Below, in pieces: positions 11,718 to 25,559 of a DNA stretch of 64,000 nt. Positions within the stretch are counted from its first letter, which is position 1. The number at the start of each line of letters is the position of its first letter. The DNA comes from Cerrena zonata. Lineage: Eukaryota > Basidiomycota > Agaricomycetes > Polyporales > Cerrenaceae. The stretch spans positions 186,001-250,000 of the forward strand of contig JASBNA010000036.1 in assembly GCA_038087015.1 (NCBI GenBank), given 5' to 3'. The notes below the pieces were generated by a model. That model saw only the letters and a program-made list of their open reading frames with translations, ran no database searches and was not told the origin of the DNA. The position numbers were made by a program, and so were the translations under genes.

Positions 11718-13054
11718 CTAGAACGTAGGAATGAAATCCTGGATTCGGTCCCTCGCATCTTGAGCAATACACTCCGCAATCCAAGTAATACTCCTGATCT
11801 CCTGCTCCTTCAGCTTGATGTAGCTGTAGAAGACACCGTACTGGAACTGCTGCAAGAAGGCCTGTTTGTTCAAGTGGACTTCATGGAGGAAGAAGCGGTC
11901 TTCAAGATCGGCGGCGGGTCCTGACTCCTCGCCAATATCACCGAGGAGGTGTGCTGTACTGTTGTTGCCGGCACCATTCGCCCGTGTTGAGGATGAAGTG
12001 TCGAAGAAGGCACGATATTCGGAAACACTGTCACATGCAAGACGAACTTGTTCAATGTCCTCTGCACGAGCCAGAGCGTTGTTGCCTTCCGGGAACAACC
12101 TTCCTATAGTAGGGAACAGTTTGGCACGCTGCTCCTTCGAGAGTTCGGTACCAAAGGAGTTGATGGTGATGTTGAGAGTTCTCCGGTCTGCCTCGAAGGA
12201 GAGTATGCGGCACATCACGTCCGAAGTAGGGCCGCCAATGCTTTGGCAGAATTGATAGAAATCCTCGAGGTAGGCTTTGTAGAGAGTGTTACGAATGATC
12301 TCAATATTAAGGTCATCCAGATCGGCAGCAGAGAGACATTCCCGGAAATATGGTGCTGTGTAGACAAATATTCAGCCTATCACTGTATGAGTCTAACCTT
12401 GCTTCACGTACCGAGTGGTGTCTCGACCAACACACTATGGAATAGTTCTTCAACATTTGTTGCTACACACAGAGCAGGCATCGTGTCAAAGACACCAAGA
12501 GGATGACATCTCTCCAGTAGTTCATGGGTATCCCGTTCATGAAGTGTTCCGGTAATAAGAAGAATGACATTGTCGATCATGTAGGCGTACCTGTGTAACA
12601 AACCATCATCAAGAACGAGTATGGTTCTGGAAGGGTGCACACTCACGTTATGTATTCGAAGAATTTGTTCAATGGCTCCACCGCGTTGCTTCGTAGGTAA
12701 TTAAACTGGTCCACTAGCAGTTGGGTTGCCTTGTCGGTTATGGTTGATGTGGAAATAGGAAGAGGTTCATTTGCGAGGAAATTGCCATAGTCGGTAGTAG
12801 ACAGCTGTGTACGAAAATCTTGACAGAGACTATGTGAATAGATCGTAAAGATACTCCCAAGGGCTTACGTACCTTCAATGGACTCGCACTGTGTCAAGTT
12901 TGAGTAGTGACTTTGTGTAAGGAGACCAGCTTTATATCCTCGCAGCATTCCCTCCAGAAATCCATGGTCCACCTGTAATATTTGTGTTAACGACTCAGTT
13001 TATTACTATTGCAATTTTCTATAATGCACTTACATTGAACAACAAAGCCTCCAT
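11718..13054 (-). CDS. VMA6: V-type ATPase V0 subunit d
   Basis: Subunit d couples the V0 proton channel to the central stalk of the vacuolar/endosomal ATPase. The start at 13054 gives [20 protein letters not shown], the conserved N-terminus. The [22 protein letters not shown] and [20 protein letters not shown] blocks follow in successive exons. The 3' exon holds [18 protein letters not shown] and ends [20 protein letters not shown]...IQDFIPTF, the standard C-terminus of the family. Several short introns interrupt it and all joins keep frame. The length is near the family norm of about 350 residues. Housekeeping gene; nothing unusual seen. It is divergently placed from the hydrolase gene at 13754. 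Confidence 0.96.
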
Positions 13055-13753
13055 ATTGTCGCGTCGACGTAAGTAATGGTTAACTGTGAGCGTCGTGAGC
13101 GAAACTCAATTTGGTCGAGTATCGCCGGCTAACCAGGCGCCATGTTCGGGTGGCGAACCTCAATTGGGTAATTTCTTGTTTTATACAATTCTTGTGAAAA
13201 GCTTTTTAATAAAGAGCTGCCCATATACTAGGGGGAGATAGCTACATCTCTCTATCGGAATTATAAGTTATGACTATCGGCAGGATTGATGAGTCAAGTT
13301 ACTAGTACTATAGTACTTAGTTACAATTAATTTCGGCTTTGAGAATTTGGCGCAGCAAAAAGAGCACACAAAATAAGAGGGCTGAATCTGATTTTGCCTA
13401 TATCGTGATATAAAGAGTTATAACATAGGAGAAGCTGATGAAACTCCAATGAGGTTGGCTTCGGGGAAAACAACCTCAGTCCAGAGTTTCGCCCACAACA
13501 CTGTATAATTACTAGTAGTTGATCATGTCATCACTCAGACTGCACTCAAATCGCTGCGACTCGAACGCATTCTAGAAGGAGCAGTAGTTTCGCACAGCCA
13601 TCTTCATGATTAACCGCGAAGACCTCACCGGGTCTCCCGAATGAACAGATGAATCGTGTCATAACACCCCTGTCCATGTTCACGACGTTGCAAAGTAGTA
13701 TCCTACTTTGACAGGTAACGAGTAAACGTGAAACATAATTGACTGATTTCAGG
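13055..13753. other. Divergent intergenic region between VMA6 and hydrolase copy 1
   Basis: About 700 bp between two outward-reading genes, so presumed to hold both promoters. A/T-rich stretches with TATA-like words occur around 13380-13430. No ORF, RNA gene or repeat could be supported. Confidence 0.5.
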
Positions 13754-15038
13754 ATGTCTACAATCAAATTGTCTATACCTCAACCTCGGGAACCAGGTGT
13801 CTCAATTGTGGGCGTACTGGAGCAATTGAACCCTGGAAATACTCATGGGAGGAAGCTTGCGTTGGTATGTCATGCTTCTACCACTTTTGTCGTAATATAA
13901 GGAAGTGACTGTCGAGATAGATTCTACATGGTTCTCTCGGGTAAGATCTCATGATCCTAGTTCATCACAGGAACTTATAGCTTTGGTGCTGCAGTCATAA
14001 AGACTATCTGTACCAGAAGAGGTTGGCGCATCGCCTGCCAATAGACTCATTCCGGTTTGACTTTAGGTATGTGTTAGTTTATATTATGAATCAATATAGT
14101 GACATCATATAACAGAGGCAATCATGAAACGGGTGGCGAATGGCGTGTAGGTGCATTGATGAATGATGTCGCCGACATAGAAGTAGTGGTTACATATCTC
14201 GTGAAAGGAATATGGATATGTGGTCGACCTGCTCGTTGGTCATTCGCGAGGTGTCATCTCCAGTCTTCGATGGATGTGCACATCCGAAGAAGCAAAGAAT
14301 GTTAGGGGGTTCGTCAATGTTGCTGGACGATACAGACTAGATGTACGATATTTTCCCTCGCTATCTTCCTTATGTCATGATTGAATGCTATCAACAGAAA
14401 ATAATAGGTTGGCAGCCTATTCAAGTACCCAAAAGCGTCACTTACGATGCTTTTTCTAGACAGACTCCCGGAAGAGCAAAGAGAATCGTTGAAGACTCAT
14501 GGTTATTACCTTAGTACAGGCATCGTTGCCCGAAAGGCCTTTGTTGGCAAGTACGTACCACAATTAGTAATCTCATCTGAAGTTTCCTTTGACATCACAA
14601 CAGAGTGACCGCCGCTGACCTAGAAGAGTTCATTGAATTCGATTCCTCGCTCCTCCCAGATCGCTTTCCTCTTGGAACTCATGTACTTACCTTGCAAGGT
14701 TTGGCTGATCGCGTCGTTCCTCCGTGAGTTGCTTTTTCCGGTTCAATTCTAACTCTCCAATCATTAAATCGTATGATAAGCTACGATGCCATCATCTATG
14801 CTCAAATATTTGGTGCTAGACAGCCCGGTACACACAATCTATGCTATTCCGAGGACGCCGACCATAACTTCACCGGAGTAAGCAGAGTCTTTCTTTTCTT
14901 CGTTAGCAATATGACTCACTCCCCTATTCTTAGATGTCAGATTTTGTTGTTGATACTATTCTAGAGTGGTGGGCGCAGTTAGAACGCGGGCAACTGCAGA
15001 CGGGAATATGGAATACCGGAGTCCGAGGGAAACTATGA
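13754..15038 (+). CDS. Alpha/beta hydrolase, copy 1 (one-base frame break)
   Basis: Serine alpha/beta hydrolase of a fungal family. The exons read by eye are 13754-13864, 13921-13940, 13995-14066, 14116 onward, then several small ones to TGA 15036-15038. They give the oxyanion region ILHGSLGHKD, the cap-side motif FRFDFRGNHETGGEW, the nucleophile elbow VGHSRGVISS, the acid-strand GLADRVVPP, and the catalytic His in EDADHNFTG. The last exon ends LEWWAQLERGQLQTG. The frame fails once, at 14207-14208: AAAGGAA is found where AAAGAA would restore VKEYGYVVD, which matches copy 3. Everything on both sides is well conserved, so a sequence error or very recent inactivation are both possible. The substrate is unknown. 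Confidence 0.75.
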
Positions 15039-15354
15039 CGATAGTGCCCACATTGAACTCACATTTGTAACCCTCACAATAGCCGCACAGAATGCAGGAT
15101 GATACTGAATTAACCGATTTACTCGCTCGCCGGGACCACCATACATTGTTCCGAGGAAAAACTTCTGACGTGACCGCCAGGTAATGATATAATTGTTGAT
15201 ACTAAACGGAGTAATAGAATAGACACAATATTGTAGACCTCAAAGGATTGCTATAACTTTCAAAGATAACCGTTGAAACGTCAAGCAATGTCTTTCAAGA
15301 AAGAAGAATACCATAAATAAAACGGCATTCCAAGAGAACGGCGACGATCCTCGT

Positions 15355-17575
15355 CTACAAATCACCAGCAGGGAGAGCATCGTACAATTTGCAAAGGTTA
15401 TCCCAAGCAGCTGTGGAGAATGATTAGTACGCTGTACAATATTATATCTTCGATAAATGTCACAAAGCTCTCACCAGGAGTAGGATTAGCAGCACGTGTC
15501 TCATTGAGACCCTCAGCGAAGATGACAGCGAGACCACCTTCCAAGTGCCAGTCGATGTGGCAGTGAAGGAACCAGGGTCCGGGGTTATCAGTGGTGAAAC
15601 GGATAGTAACGTTGTCGGGACTAGCACCAGTGTTGACGACGTCACGAACGATCGGGTCAATGTAGTTGTGAGTGGTTTGACCAGCACTGCGGACGACATG
15701 GAAATTGTGCTAGGTGAAGTCAATATTGTGAGCGTAGGTCATGGGGAGAGAAGACTTAAGGGCAACTTACACCGTGCAAATGGAAGGGGTGAGGACCGCC
15801 GATCACACCCGCCGCAAGGGTAAGTTCGATCGTTTTGCCAAGGGGGAGCTCAATGACATCTCCAGCGGGAAGAAGATCCTGAGCGGTGGTAGCGCCACTG
15901 AGAATCTGGAGAAGGACGGGGACCGTAGGGGGGATAAAGCTAGCACCGTTGATAGTATACAAAAGACCGGTCTGAAGATACAACTGATTAGCTAGGGAGA
16001 ACAAAACAAGTCAGATTTTGACGTACCGCGTCGACACCAAATACGAGGTTCTTGACTACATCAACACCACCTGGGTAAGGTAAACCGGGCTATGAAAAAG
16101 AAAATAGACGTTAATGACCGTGTAGAGCACAGTGAAGAATATAGTATACTTACAACAGGTGTAGGGATGAGAGGATGAAGGTTTTGTTCCTTGAGGGGCT
16201 TGGTCGAAGCTTTCTGTATGGTAGTAGGTTCTGCCACCGCAGCGCCGTGGTAACGAAGGATGGCGGAGTTGATACCACCGGTGAAACCAGCGGGACCAAC
16301 ATTGGGGTCCGCACGAACCCAGTAATTTCCGACAGGTTTATTAGCATTTAACTATTGAGACACGAAGACGTGAGAAATTCAAGTTGTCGCTATAGAACGA
16401 ATGTATGTTTGAAACGTACAATGAAGGAATAACGCTGGCCAGCAAAGATCTGGATGGAATCGACCTTGAGGGGCTTGCTGTTTACACCATCGACTTCAAT
16501 AATGGTCATGTCATGATTGTCGATGGAGAAGACATGGTTGGGCTCGCAAGAGAGGGACACGAGACGGAAACGGTAACTGGGGGTGGCGGATGTTAGCCTT
16601 GCCCAGTCATTGTAGAAATGTTGGGCATAACTGACCGTTTGCCAGCACGGACGTCAATGACTGCGAGAGCAGCGTCACTCGGACCATTGACGTTGCGACC
16701 CAATCCATTGATCAAAGTTGAATCAGAGCGACTAATCAGGAATAATTTTAGCATGTCAGATCTGTTTCAACTGGACGGAACACCCCAATACTCACGGAGT
16801 ATCAGTATTTTGACGAGCCAATGTGTGATACCAATCGGCCAAGGTGATAACAGTGGATTCTATACAGTGACGAACAATCAGTGCCATTCAGTGCAGGATA
16901 CAGACGACACTGGGCCTTACCATTATCAACGTCGTAGAGAGCCTTGTGTGGGTCGCGCGGGTCGTAGACGACGAAGGCGCCTCGTAAGCCATCGCAGTAT
17001 TGAGTGGACAAGTGACTATGGTACCAGTAGGTTCCTGTGGGGACGAAGGGTGAGCAGTGAGTTTTTAGATTGCAGCAGAGAACTTACCAGCTTGGCCAGG
17101 AGCCTGGAACTCGTACAGAAATGCGTTGCCCGTAGTAATGGGACATTGGTTCACGAAAGCGGGACCATCGGCCCAGTTGGTATCCTTTTGGAAGAATCCG
17201 TGCCAGTGCTTTGGTTATAACATTATCAACAGATATAATCGGGCCTTCAGAATGATGACACCTACAATGGACGTGGACTTCAACATGGCTTCGTTGGTAA
17301 GGTCGTCGATAACATTGAGCTTGAAGGTATCGCCCTATACAAATGAAACGGGTCAGAATGACAGCGACGATAGAGTTATTATCGACAATGACCTTTTTTC
17401 CAGTGATGAGAGGGCCGGGAAAGGTACCACCAGCGAGGACAGCAGGACGAGAGAAACCATCAGGAGCAATGGAAACGTCCACAATGTGAAGGTCAGCGAC
17501 AGGACCGATAGCAGCAAACGCGACAAGGCTCAAGCTGAGGGTGATGAAAGCAGATAACGTAGCGCGGAAGACCAT
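15355..17575 (-). CDS. Laccase (secreted multicopper oxidase)
   Basis: Oxidises phenols with reduction of O2 to water; extracellular. The start at 17575 is followed by a typical signal peptide (hydrophobic core [12 protein letters not shown]), then [17 protein letters not shown]. All four copper ligand blocks are present across about ten short exons: HWHGFFQ with [34 protein letters not shown] with [10 protein letters not shown], and [18 protein letters not shown]. The residue ten past the T1 Cys is Leu, as in class 2 laccases. No frame break was noticed. The protein ends [13 protein letters not shown]. The gene sits between copies of an alpha/beta hydrolase with no evident functional link. 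It could be a pigment/morphogenesis or a lignocellulose laccase; the sequence does not decide. Confidence 0.96.
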
Positions 17576-17667
17576 TGTGGTAGAGAGAGCGAGTGTGCTG
17601 GAGCTTCACAGGATACAAGAGAAGATGAGTTTTCGTGACGGAGAAAGGTTTGAATGAAGTGAGGCAT

Positions 17668-17674
17668 TTTATAT
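17668..17674 (-). promoter_or_regulatory. Candidate TATA box of laccase gene
   Basis: ATATAAA on the minus strand, about 95 bp upstream of the laccase start codon. No clear metal- or xenobiotic-response element was identified by eye. Confidence 0.4.
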
Positions 17675-18431
17675 GTCTGCGTAAGTATCCCAGTATGCAA
17701 TATTGCCTCAAAAATAATAATCACCAAGGAGTCTGAGTCTGAGGCATTTCGGTTGTTCAACCGATTTAGGACGAACCCGTACGTGAGGCGCTGTTTTGAA
17801 TCCAGTAAATATCCATGTCGTTCGACACAATGTCACCTGCACGATTTGTTGAAAACACATACCACGCTTACAGTCCTCGTTGTCGCTGCGGATCCCTTGG
17901 CAAATTGAGCGTAAGGGACGGTGCAACTCAAAACAGACCCGGCATCGCCGACAAAACTTTCAAGCAAAGGTACATTCTCCCACCCGAGGCTTCGAGTGTA
18001 CCTCGAGAAATAGTAGACAAAATATACTATGAACCCACCCAAGGGTACAAAATGGGTCGAGATCCGCTCACAACCAGATAAAGGGGCCCAAGGCTGTGAA
18101 TCGAGGCCACGCTGCAGTTGAAAAGCTTTCAGACACTGTCAGCACACAATGCTACACACGGTCTATCGGCTGGGAGGGAAGTTCTGTATTAATGCCAATT
18201 TAGTGAAGGTTGAACATCGACGGAGGCTCAGGCAGATCCTTCTGCGATGATCGGATCGCAGTAAACTAAATATATACATACCTTCCTCGAGAGCTGATGG
18301 CCGGTGCTACAACTCATCAACGATCTATGATGGTACGTACATAGGCCAAATCACAGGCACCGAGGAATCTAGTTTCGGCGTAAGCAGTTTAACATAAGTT
18401 TACGTAGTTGGCATTACTAGTTTCTGTCTCT

Positions 18432-18881
18432 TCAACTGCGTGCGATACATACGTACGCACTCTCTGATTCGATTTCAGGGTCTTCTGATCTCTGCAGATG
18501 ATGTGTCCATGGCTGCCGAGCTTCGGAATGAAAAATCGATTTGTGGTCTGACTTTCTTTCTTTGCTTTTGTCCCTATGCCCTGAGAATCTGGATAATTCT
18601 AGTAACTCCTTAGTATGTGGACCTTCCAGGCTAGCCTTACGAAACTGGAAAAAACTGGAGATGGTAGTCAAGGTGTAAGCGTAAGTAGTAGCATAGTTCG
18701 TAGACACTTGCCCAATGAGTACTCCGAGTCGTAGTTTACACCTTACGTAATCATAGTGATGGAAGACGGCCGCAAGCTCCGAGTCTATCACGGCTATCCC
18801 ATACCACCGTTGTCTCCCCTGATCGTCACGGTGTTTCTCCCGTAGCACTGGGTCGAGATCACTGAGCTTGAGTGATACCAA
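18432..18881 (-). CDS. Unrecognised 149-codon ORF
   Basis: A single uninterrupted minus-strand frame opening MVSLKLSDLDPVLREKHR and ending SAYVCIARS. It has no signal peptide, TM segment or motif that I recognise. The composition is basic and Ser/His-rich in the second half. It stands alone between the laccase and the hydrolase remnant. Most other gaps of this size contain no frame this long, but random ORFs of this length do occur. Treat as a weak candidate or chance ORF. Confidence 0.2.
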   Translation of the reverse strand: MVSLKLSDLDPVLREKHRDDQGRQRWYGIAVIDSELAAVFHHYDYVRCKLRLGVLIGQVSTNYATTYAYTLTTISSFFQFRKASLEGPHTKELLELSRFSGHRDKSKERKSDHKSIFHSEARQPWTHHLQRSEDPEIESESAYVCIARS

Positions 18882-19887
18882 TTACACTGAAGGCTACCTT
18901 TACAGGTTACGTACTCCCTTGTTTTCGAATCAGATAGATCCTTCGAACAGGCACGCATACCTTATTCAACTTGCATTGTGCATGGCATGATAGGTGGCTA
19001 CCAGTAGCTTTGACACGATACCACATTCCCTTCTTCCCAATTGTTCCATGTCTTGAAAACGCCAGTCTTGTGACTTACAGGAGTCCCTAGAACAAGAATA
19101 TCTTGACAACTTATGTAAATATTCAAGCTGCGTTTATGCAGCTCATATAGAGGTACTGTAGGTATACCAGGACTTTATCCCAACCTGCACCAATTGCACA
19201 TCCAACTCCGAAGTAGATCTTCCCATCTTCGAGAAACCTACCCATATAAACTCCGACCATAATCGATATCTGTTAAGTTACATTTCTCAAAAACTAATCA
19301 TATTAATGGACATCGTGTCTTCCATCCTAGTATTCCGGTCAGCACGTCAAGCCAGGTCGAAAACTAACCCTGTTGTGGTAACGATTGCTGGGTCTGGATC
19401 GTAATATCTGCTATAGGTGGTGTTGCGTCGAGTCCTAGCTCAGGACCTGCTGCAATACTCCGTATCTAAGGTATAGAAACAGAATGGACGTTGAACATCA
19501 TGGAATGGTAAGCCAGCTTTGTCTTCATACATAGACCGCGCTAACTTTCCTATCTCGTAACATTACTAGGTACTGACACAACGTCCCAACCCTCAAATTT
19601 CAAATTCGACAGCCAATACGAAAGTTCCCAGGTGGAAAGCAGTCTGAGGATCGTGCCACGTTGTCTCCGGGATTAGTGTCAATGGAGCAAAATTTACATT
19701 CTGGAACGTTCGCTAAAAATATGGTGGATTCGCAGACGTCCATAGGGGCACATATCACAACAATCCAGTAGTTGTGAAGCTTGGATGTCGCTCGCAATAC
19801 AACCATGATGATGGACCTGATGAGTTCTATAGGTTCGTCATAACGTTCAACTCAAGTCAGCAGATATCCTTTATGCGCTTCTTACAT

Positions 19888-20390
19888 GGGACCTGAAGAC
19901 TCATGGTTATTAACCCAGTAGTATCGTTTCCCAAAAGGTATTTGTTAGCAAGTACGTGCCACTGTCAATTATCCTCTCCGATGTTTGTTGCTGATGCCAC
20001 AGTATAGTTGCTGTCATCGACATGGAGGTACTCGTTCGTCTTGGATCAGCTCCCACTCACGTCCTTACTCTGCATAGTTTGGCCGATCGTAGTGTCCCTC
20101 CGTGAGTTGCTCCTGCCGATTCGATTTTAGTCGTCCAACCATTAAATGGTATAATTAGCTACGGTGCCATCATCTATGCCCAAATATTTGATGCACATAA
20201 TGTAACGTCTGTTACTCCGAGAAGGCCGAACACAACTTCACCGGGGTAAGCAAGAATTCACTGTTTTAGCAACATGACTTGCCCTATTGTTAGTAACATA
20301 CTAGCGTGGTGGACGCAGTTAGAACGCGGGTGGCTGCAGACAGGAATATGGAATACAGAGTTCGAGGGAAATTATGACGATGATGCCCAC
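19888..20390 (+). pseudogene. Alpha/beta hydrolase, copy 2, 3' remnant
   Basis: Corresponds to the last third of hydrolase copy 1 (14497-15038), including the same intron positions. LKTHGY is followed by an in-frame stop. The GT-AG intron, the LHSLADRSVPP equivalent of the acid-strand motif, the YGAIIYAQIFDA exon, the EHNFTG equivalent of the catalytic-His motif, and WWTQLERGWLQTGIW then follow. The upstream half with the nucleophile elbow is absent, and small deletions disrupt the frame (for example around 20200-20225). Nucleotide similarity to copy 1 is high across introns as well, so it is a genomic duplication rather than a retrocopy. It is non-functional as an enzyme. Confidence 0.8.
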
Positions 20391-20664
20391 ACGGTGGTGC
20401 CTCGCAACAACTATGTTGTTCAATGTTCGCTACACATCTTCCCACGCAATTGCACCAGAGGTTCCTGTGGTCTGTCAAGCTGTCGTATTCTCGCTCGAAC
20501 TCAACAACTATAGGGCCTTATTTTGAAATAACATTTCATTGTTCCTTTCAATGAGCTTCTAAGATGTGGTATGGACGGGTACATATAACCCGTGTTCCCA
20601 TCTTATTACTTACTTGCTTCATTGCCCACTAACTATTACCCTAGTCTTCAACCTAGGTCGAAGG

Positions 20665-21953
20665 ATGCCCATCCACTACCAAACGACCAAAGTCGTCATT
20701 CCGCATCCTGAGGAGCGAGATGTACGCTTCACCGGTATACTGGAACAGGTGATAAATTGTCCCAAAGACGACCGCCGCTTAGCATTGGTAAGCAACAACG
20801 AAGAATGCTAACCTGAATTATTCTAATTAGTATCCGCTATAGATGGTACACGGAGTTGTAGGGTGAGCCCATGTGGAAGTTATGTGCTGACCGGAATCTC
20901 AATCTTTATTACGACGAAGACACAAGGATAACTTGCACCAAAAGCCTCTTGCTCAACGATTACCTATTCACTCATTCAGATACGACCTTCGGTAAGACAA
21001 TCTGTTGCCTTTTAACAAAAGACGTGTTGATCAATACCTTTAGGGGAAATCATGAATCAACGGGAGTCGCGGAATCCCTTCACACAGATACTGACGATTT
21101 GCAAGTGATCTATGAATTCCTAACAAAGCAGCTGGGCTTCACGGTGGAGGTCATCATTGCTCATTCCCGAGGATCGATCAGTGCACTTCTCTGGATGTGT
21201 AAGTCCCCTGACAGTCGGAAAGTCAACGGGTTTATAAACCTTGCTGCACTTAGTTCAATGCGGGTAAGAATTCTGTTTTTTCTTACCTTTTGTATACTAA
21301 AATTGATTAGGTGGAAGGTTTGGTTTATGAACTTGCACGATCTATGATCATGCTGCGTTAACACGTCATACAGCAATCATGTCCGACGAACAGAAAAAAA
21401 TGTTTGCAGAAAGAGATTACTTTTATCACGAAGGCATCATATTTGGGAAAACAATTGCTGTCAAGTAATTTATTCTGGTTTCGGACGGATCGTACCCTCA
21501 CTAAAACTTGACTTGTGACATAGAATACTAGGCACGGACTACAGAACTGACTTGATGCAACCATTGACCCGTTTTCCGCATGCTACTCACGCACTTACAA
21601 TTCAAGGGCTAGCCGACGTGACCGCAACACCGTAAGTCGTATATGCCGTTGTTCAAGTCTATTTGATACTCAAATTCGGCCATTGAAAGTCGCGAAGCTA
21701 TACGCATCTCTAGCGTCCTATCATCCAGGACTCCAGGGACGCACAACCTTTGCTTCGTAGATGGTGCAGATCATATTTTTACCGGTGTAAGTAAATATTG
21801 TAGTTTTCTTTCATTGGTACTGCCGTTAATTCGTATTGAACTTCCCAGCGCATCGAGACCATAATCACTGTCATATTGGAATGGCTCGCAGCATTGGAAG
21901 CCAAACGTCTGACAACAGGACTATGGTATACACCTCCTAGAGCGAATCTCTGA
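20665..21953 (+). CDS. Alpha/beta hydrolase, copy 3 (diverged; possible frame break)
   Basis: Same family and exon order as copy 1 but more diverged. It starts MPIHYQTTKVVIPHPEE, then MVHGVVG (oxyanion region), HKDNLHQKPLAQRLPIHSF, FRGNHEST after an intron, the nucleophile elbow IAHSRGSIS, GLADVTATP, and the catalytic-His exon DGADHIFTG. It ends LTTGLWYTPPRANL. Around 21310-21360 the frame changes between VEGLVYEL and DHAALTRHTAIMSDEQ with a net one-base deficit that no GT-AG intron explains. This is opposite in sign to the one-base excess in copy 1. It is either a decaying gene or one with an error here. Substrate unknown. Confidence 0.65.
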
Positions 21954-22272
21954 CTCCTCATAGACACGTTATAGAAAGGAAGGTTATAGAAGTAGGCGGT
22001 AATGAGCTTGAAGCCATCTCACACGAAGATCACACAATATTTGCAGAAATGCCTTTCCTGTTCCTAAGAAATAGTACACACGAAGGAACGACAACCACGA
22101 GACCCCCAGTAATAATACAGCTATGACCCGCTGCCGCGGAAACAACGAGGCTAGGAAAGGCCAAACACAACAACTTCAAACTCGACCATCAAAAAGAGTG
22201 CATGCAGAATAAGAGAGCGGAAAAGAACGAAAGTCAGGGTGCAAAATGAGAGCATAAGACAAACGTTTCCGT

Positions 22273-24480
<2,208 letters not shown>

Positions 24481-25559
24481 TTTTTCTATACAAAGGGTTA
24501 AAGGGGGGGTCGTTACTGCGTTGTGAACTTTTCTTCGACTAGGACCTGATGATGACAACGGCCCATTAAGATATGGTGATCCAAGTCGCGTGCAAAGAAC
24601 TTACACAGGAGGCAACAAGGCAAACTGCGTTTTGAAGTTTTTTAAAGGTTTGATTTTTGTATATGATTTTGACCTAAGGAAGCATGAAGATCGAGTGGAA
24701 ATGCCAGGTAAGATAAAACATACCTTAGATGATGGGTTAAGAGAAAGCCATACAAGCGCACAGGATCTCTACATATAGGGCGGTGAAATGAAACTCCGAT
24801 CTCGTCACTCGAATTCGAGGGCTAGAAATCCTTTCTACCTCGAGGTTCCCTCCGTCCATCCTCATATTCTATAGCAACCATGAGCAGTATCGATGTCTGT
24901 CAGTACAGAGTGACCAGTAAAACGATGCTCAGTAGGATCACACCAGCTCCAGACGCCACAGACATTTCCGAATCGCTCAGACATTCGACTAACCACTTCA
25001 CAGAATCTTGCGTTCATTCACAATTGCTCACGAGTGCTCGAGAAGGTAGGCTCCGTTATCTCACCCAACTCTATCCGATTTGAAATCTACCCCGAAAGTA
25101 GATCTGTTCAGCCCTAGGACTCGGAACCGATATTGAATGATTCGGAACGTCGCTCAATAGGTGCCATCCTTTCCAGTTAATCACCATGCACAAGTACGTA
25201 TACCGAAACAAGACATCTCTCACTATAGAAGGCCACCACTACTTGGCATCCACATATCATCAGTCACCGGCACCGGCCACCGTGAAGTTAGGCCAATGAC
25301 GATATATCAGAACCTCACCCTATTTTCCTGTCAAAGGGGACAACGCCACCACGGCCAATGGCCAATTCATTACTGGACAAAGGCGCAGCAAACACGAGGC
25401 ATATGATTGACCATGCTAATAACTGGTATTGACAGGATTGACCTTCGGCTAAGAAGAACAAAGACTTTGCGGTCAATCATCTCGGCAAGCGCCATGGCCC
25501 ATCCGTATATGGAAGGCGGTTGGTTCGGAGTGGCAAAGTCAGGTCGACCTCTTTGGCAC
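24481..25559. other. Intergenic region upstream of PAB1
   Basis: The proximal part is the PAB1 promoter and leader. Several small plus-strand ORFs (for example 24590-24778 and 24880-25083) have no recognisable content. No RNA gene or repeat was seen. Confidence 0.5.

Larger units (their letters stand above)
17576..19887. other. Laccase upstream region and intergenic DNA
   Basis: About 2.3 kb. The first few hundred bases are the laccase promoter. A 149-codon minus-strand ORF (18432-18881) is listed separately. The rest (18882-19887) has only short ORFs with no recognisable protein. The hydrolase remnant at 19888 begins abruptly, and I could not find its 5' half here. Confidence 0.5.

Noticed and set aside
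19340..19380. AAAACTAAC near 19360 as a fourth ribozyme
   Set aside because: It matches only the P4-P2 joint; no ATAAGTA, L3 or paired stems surround it.
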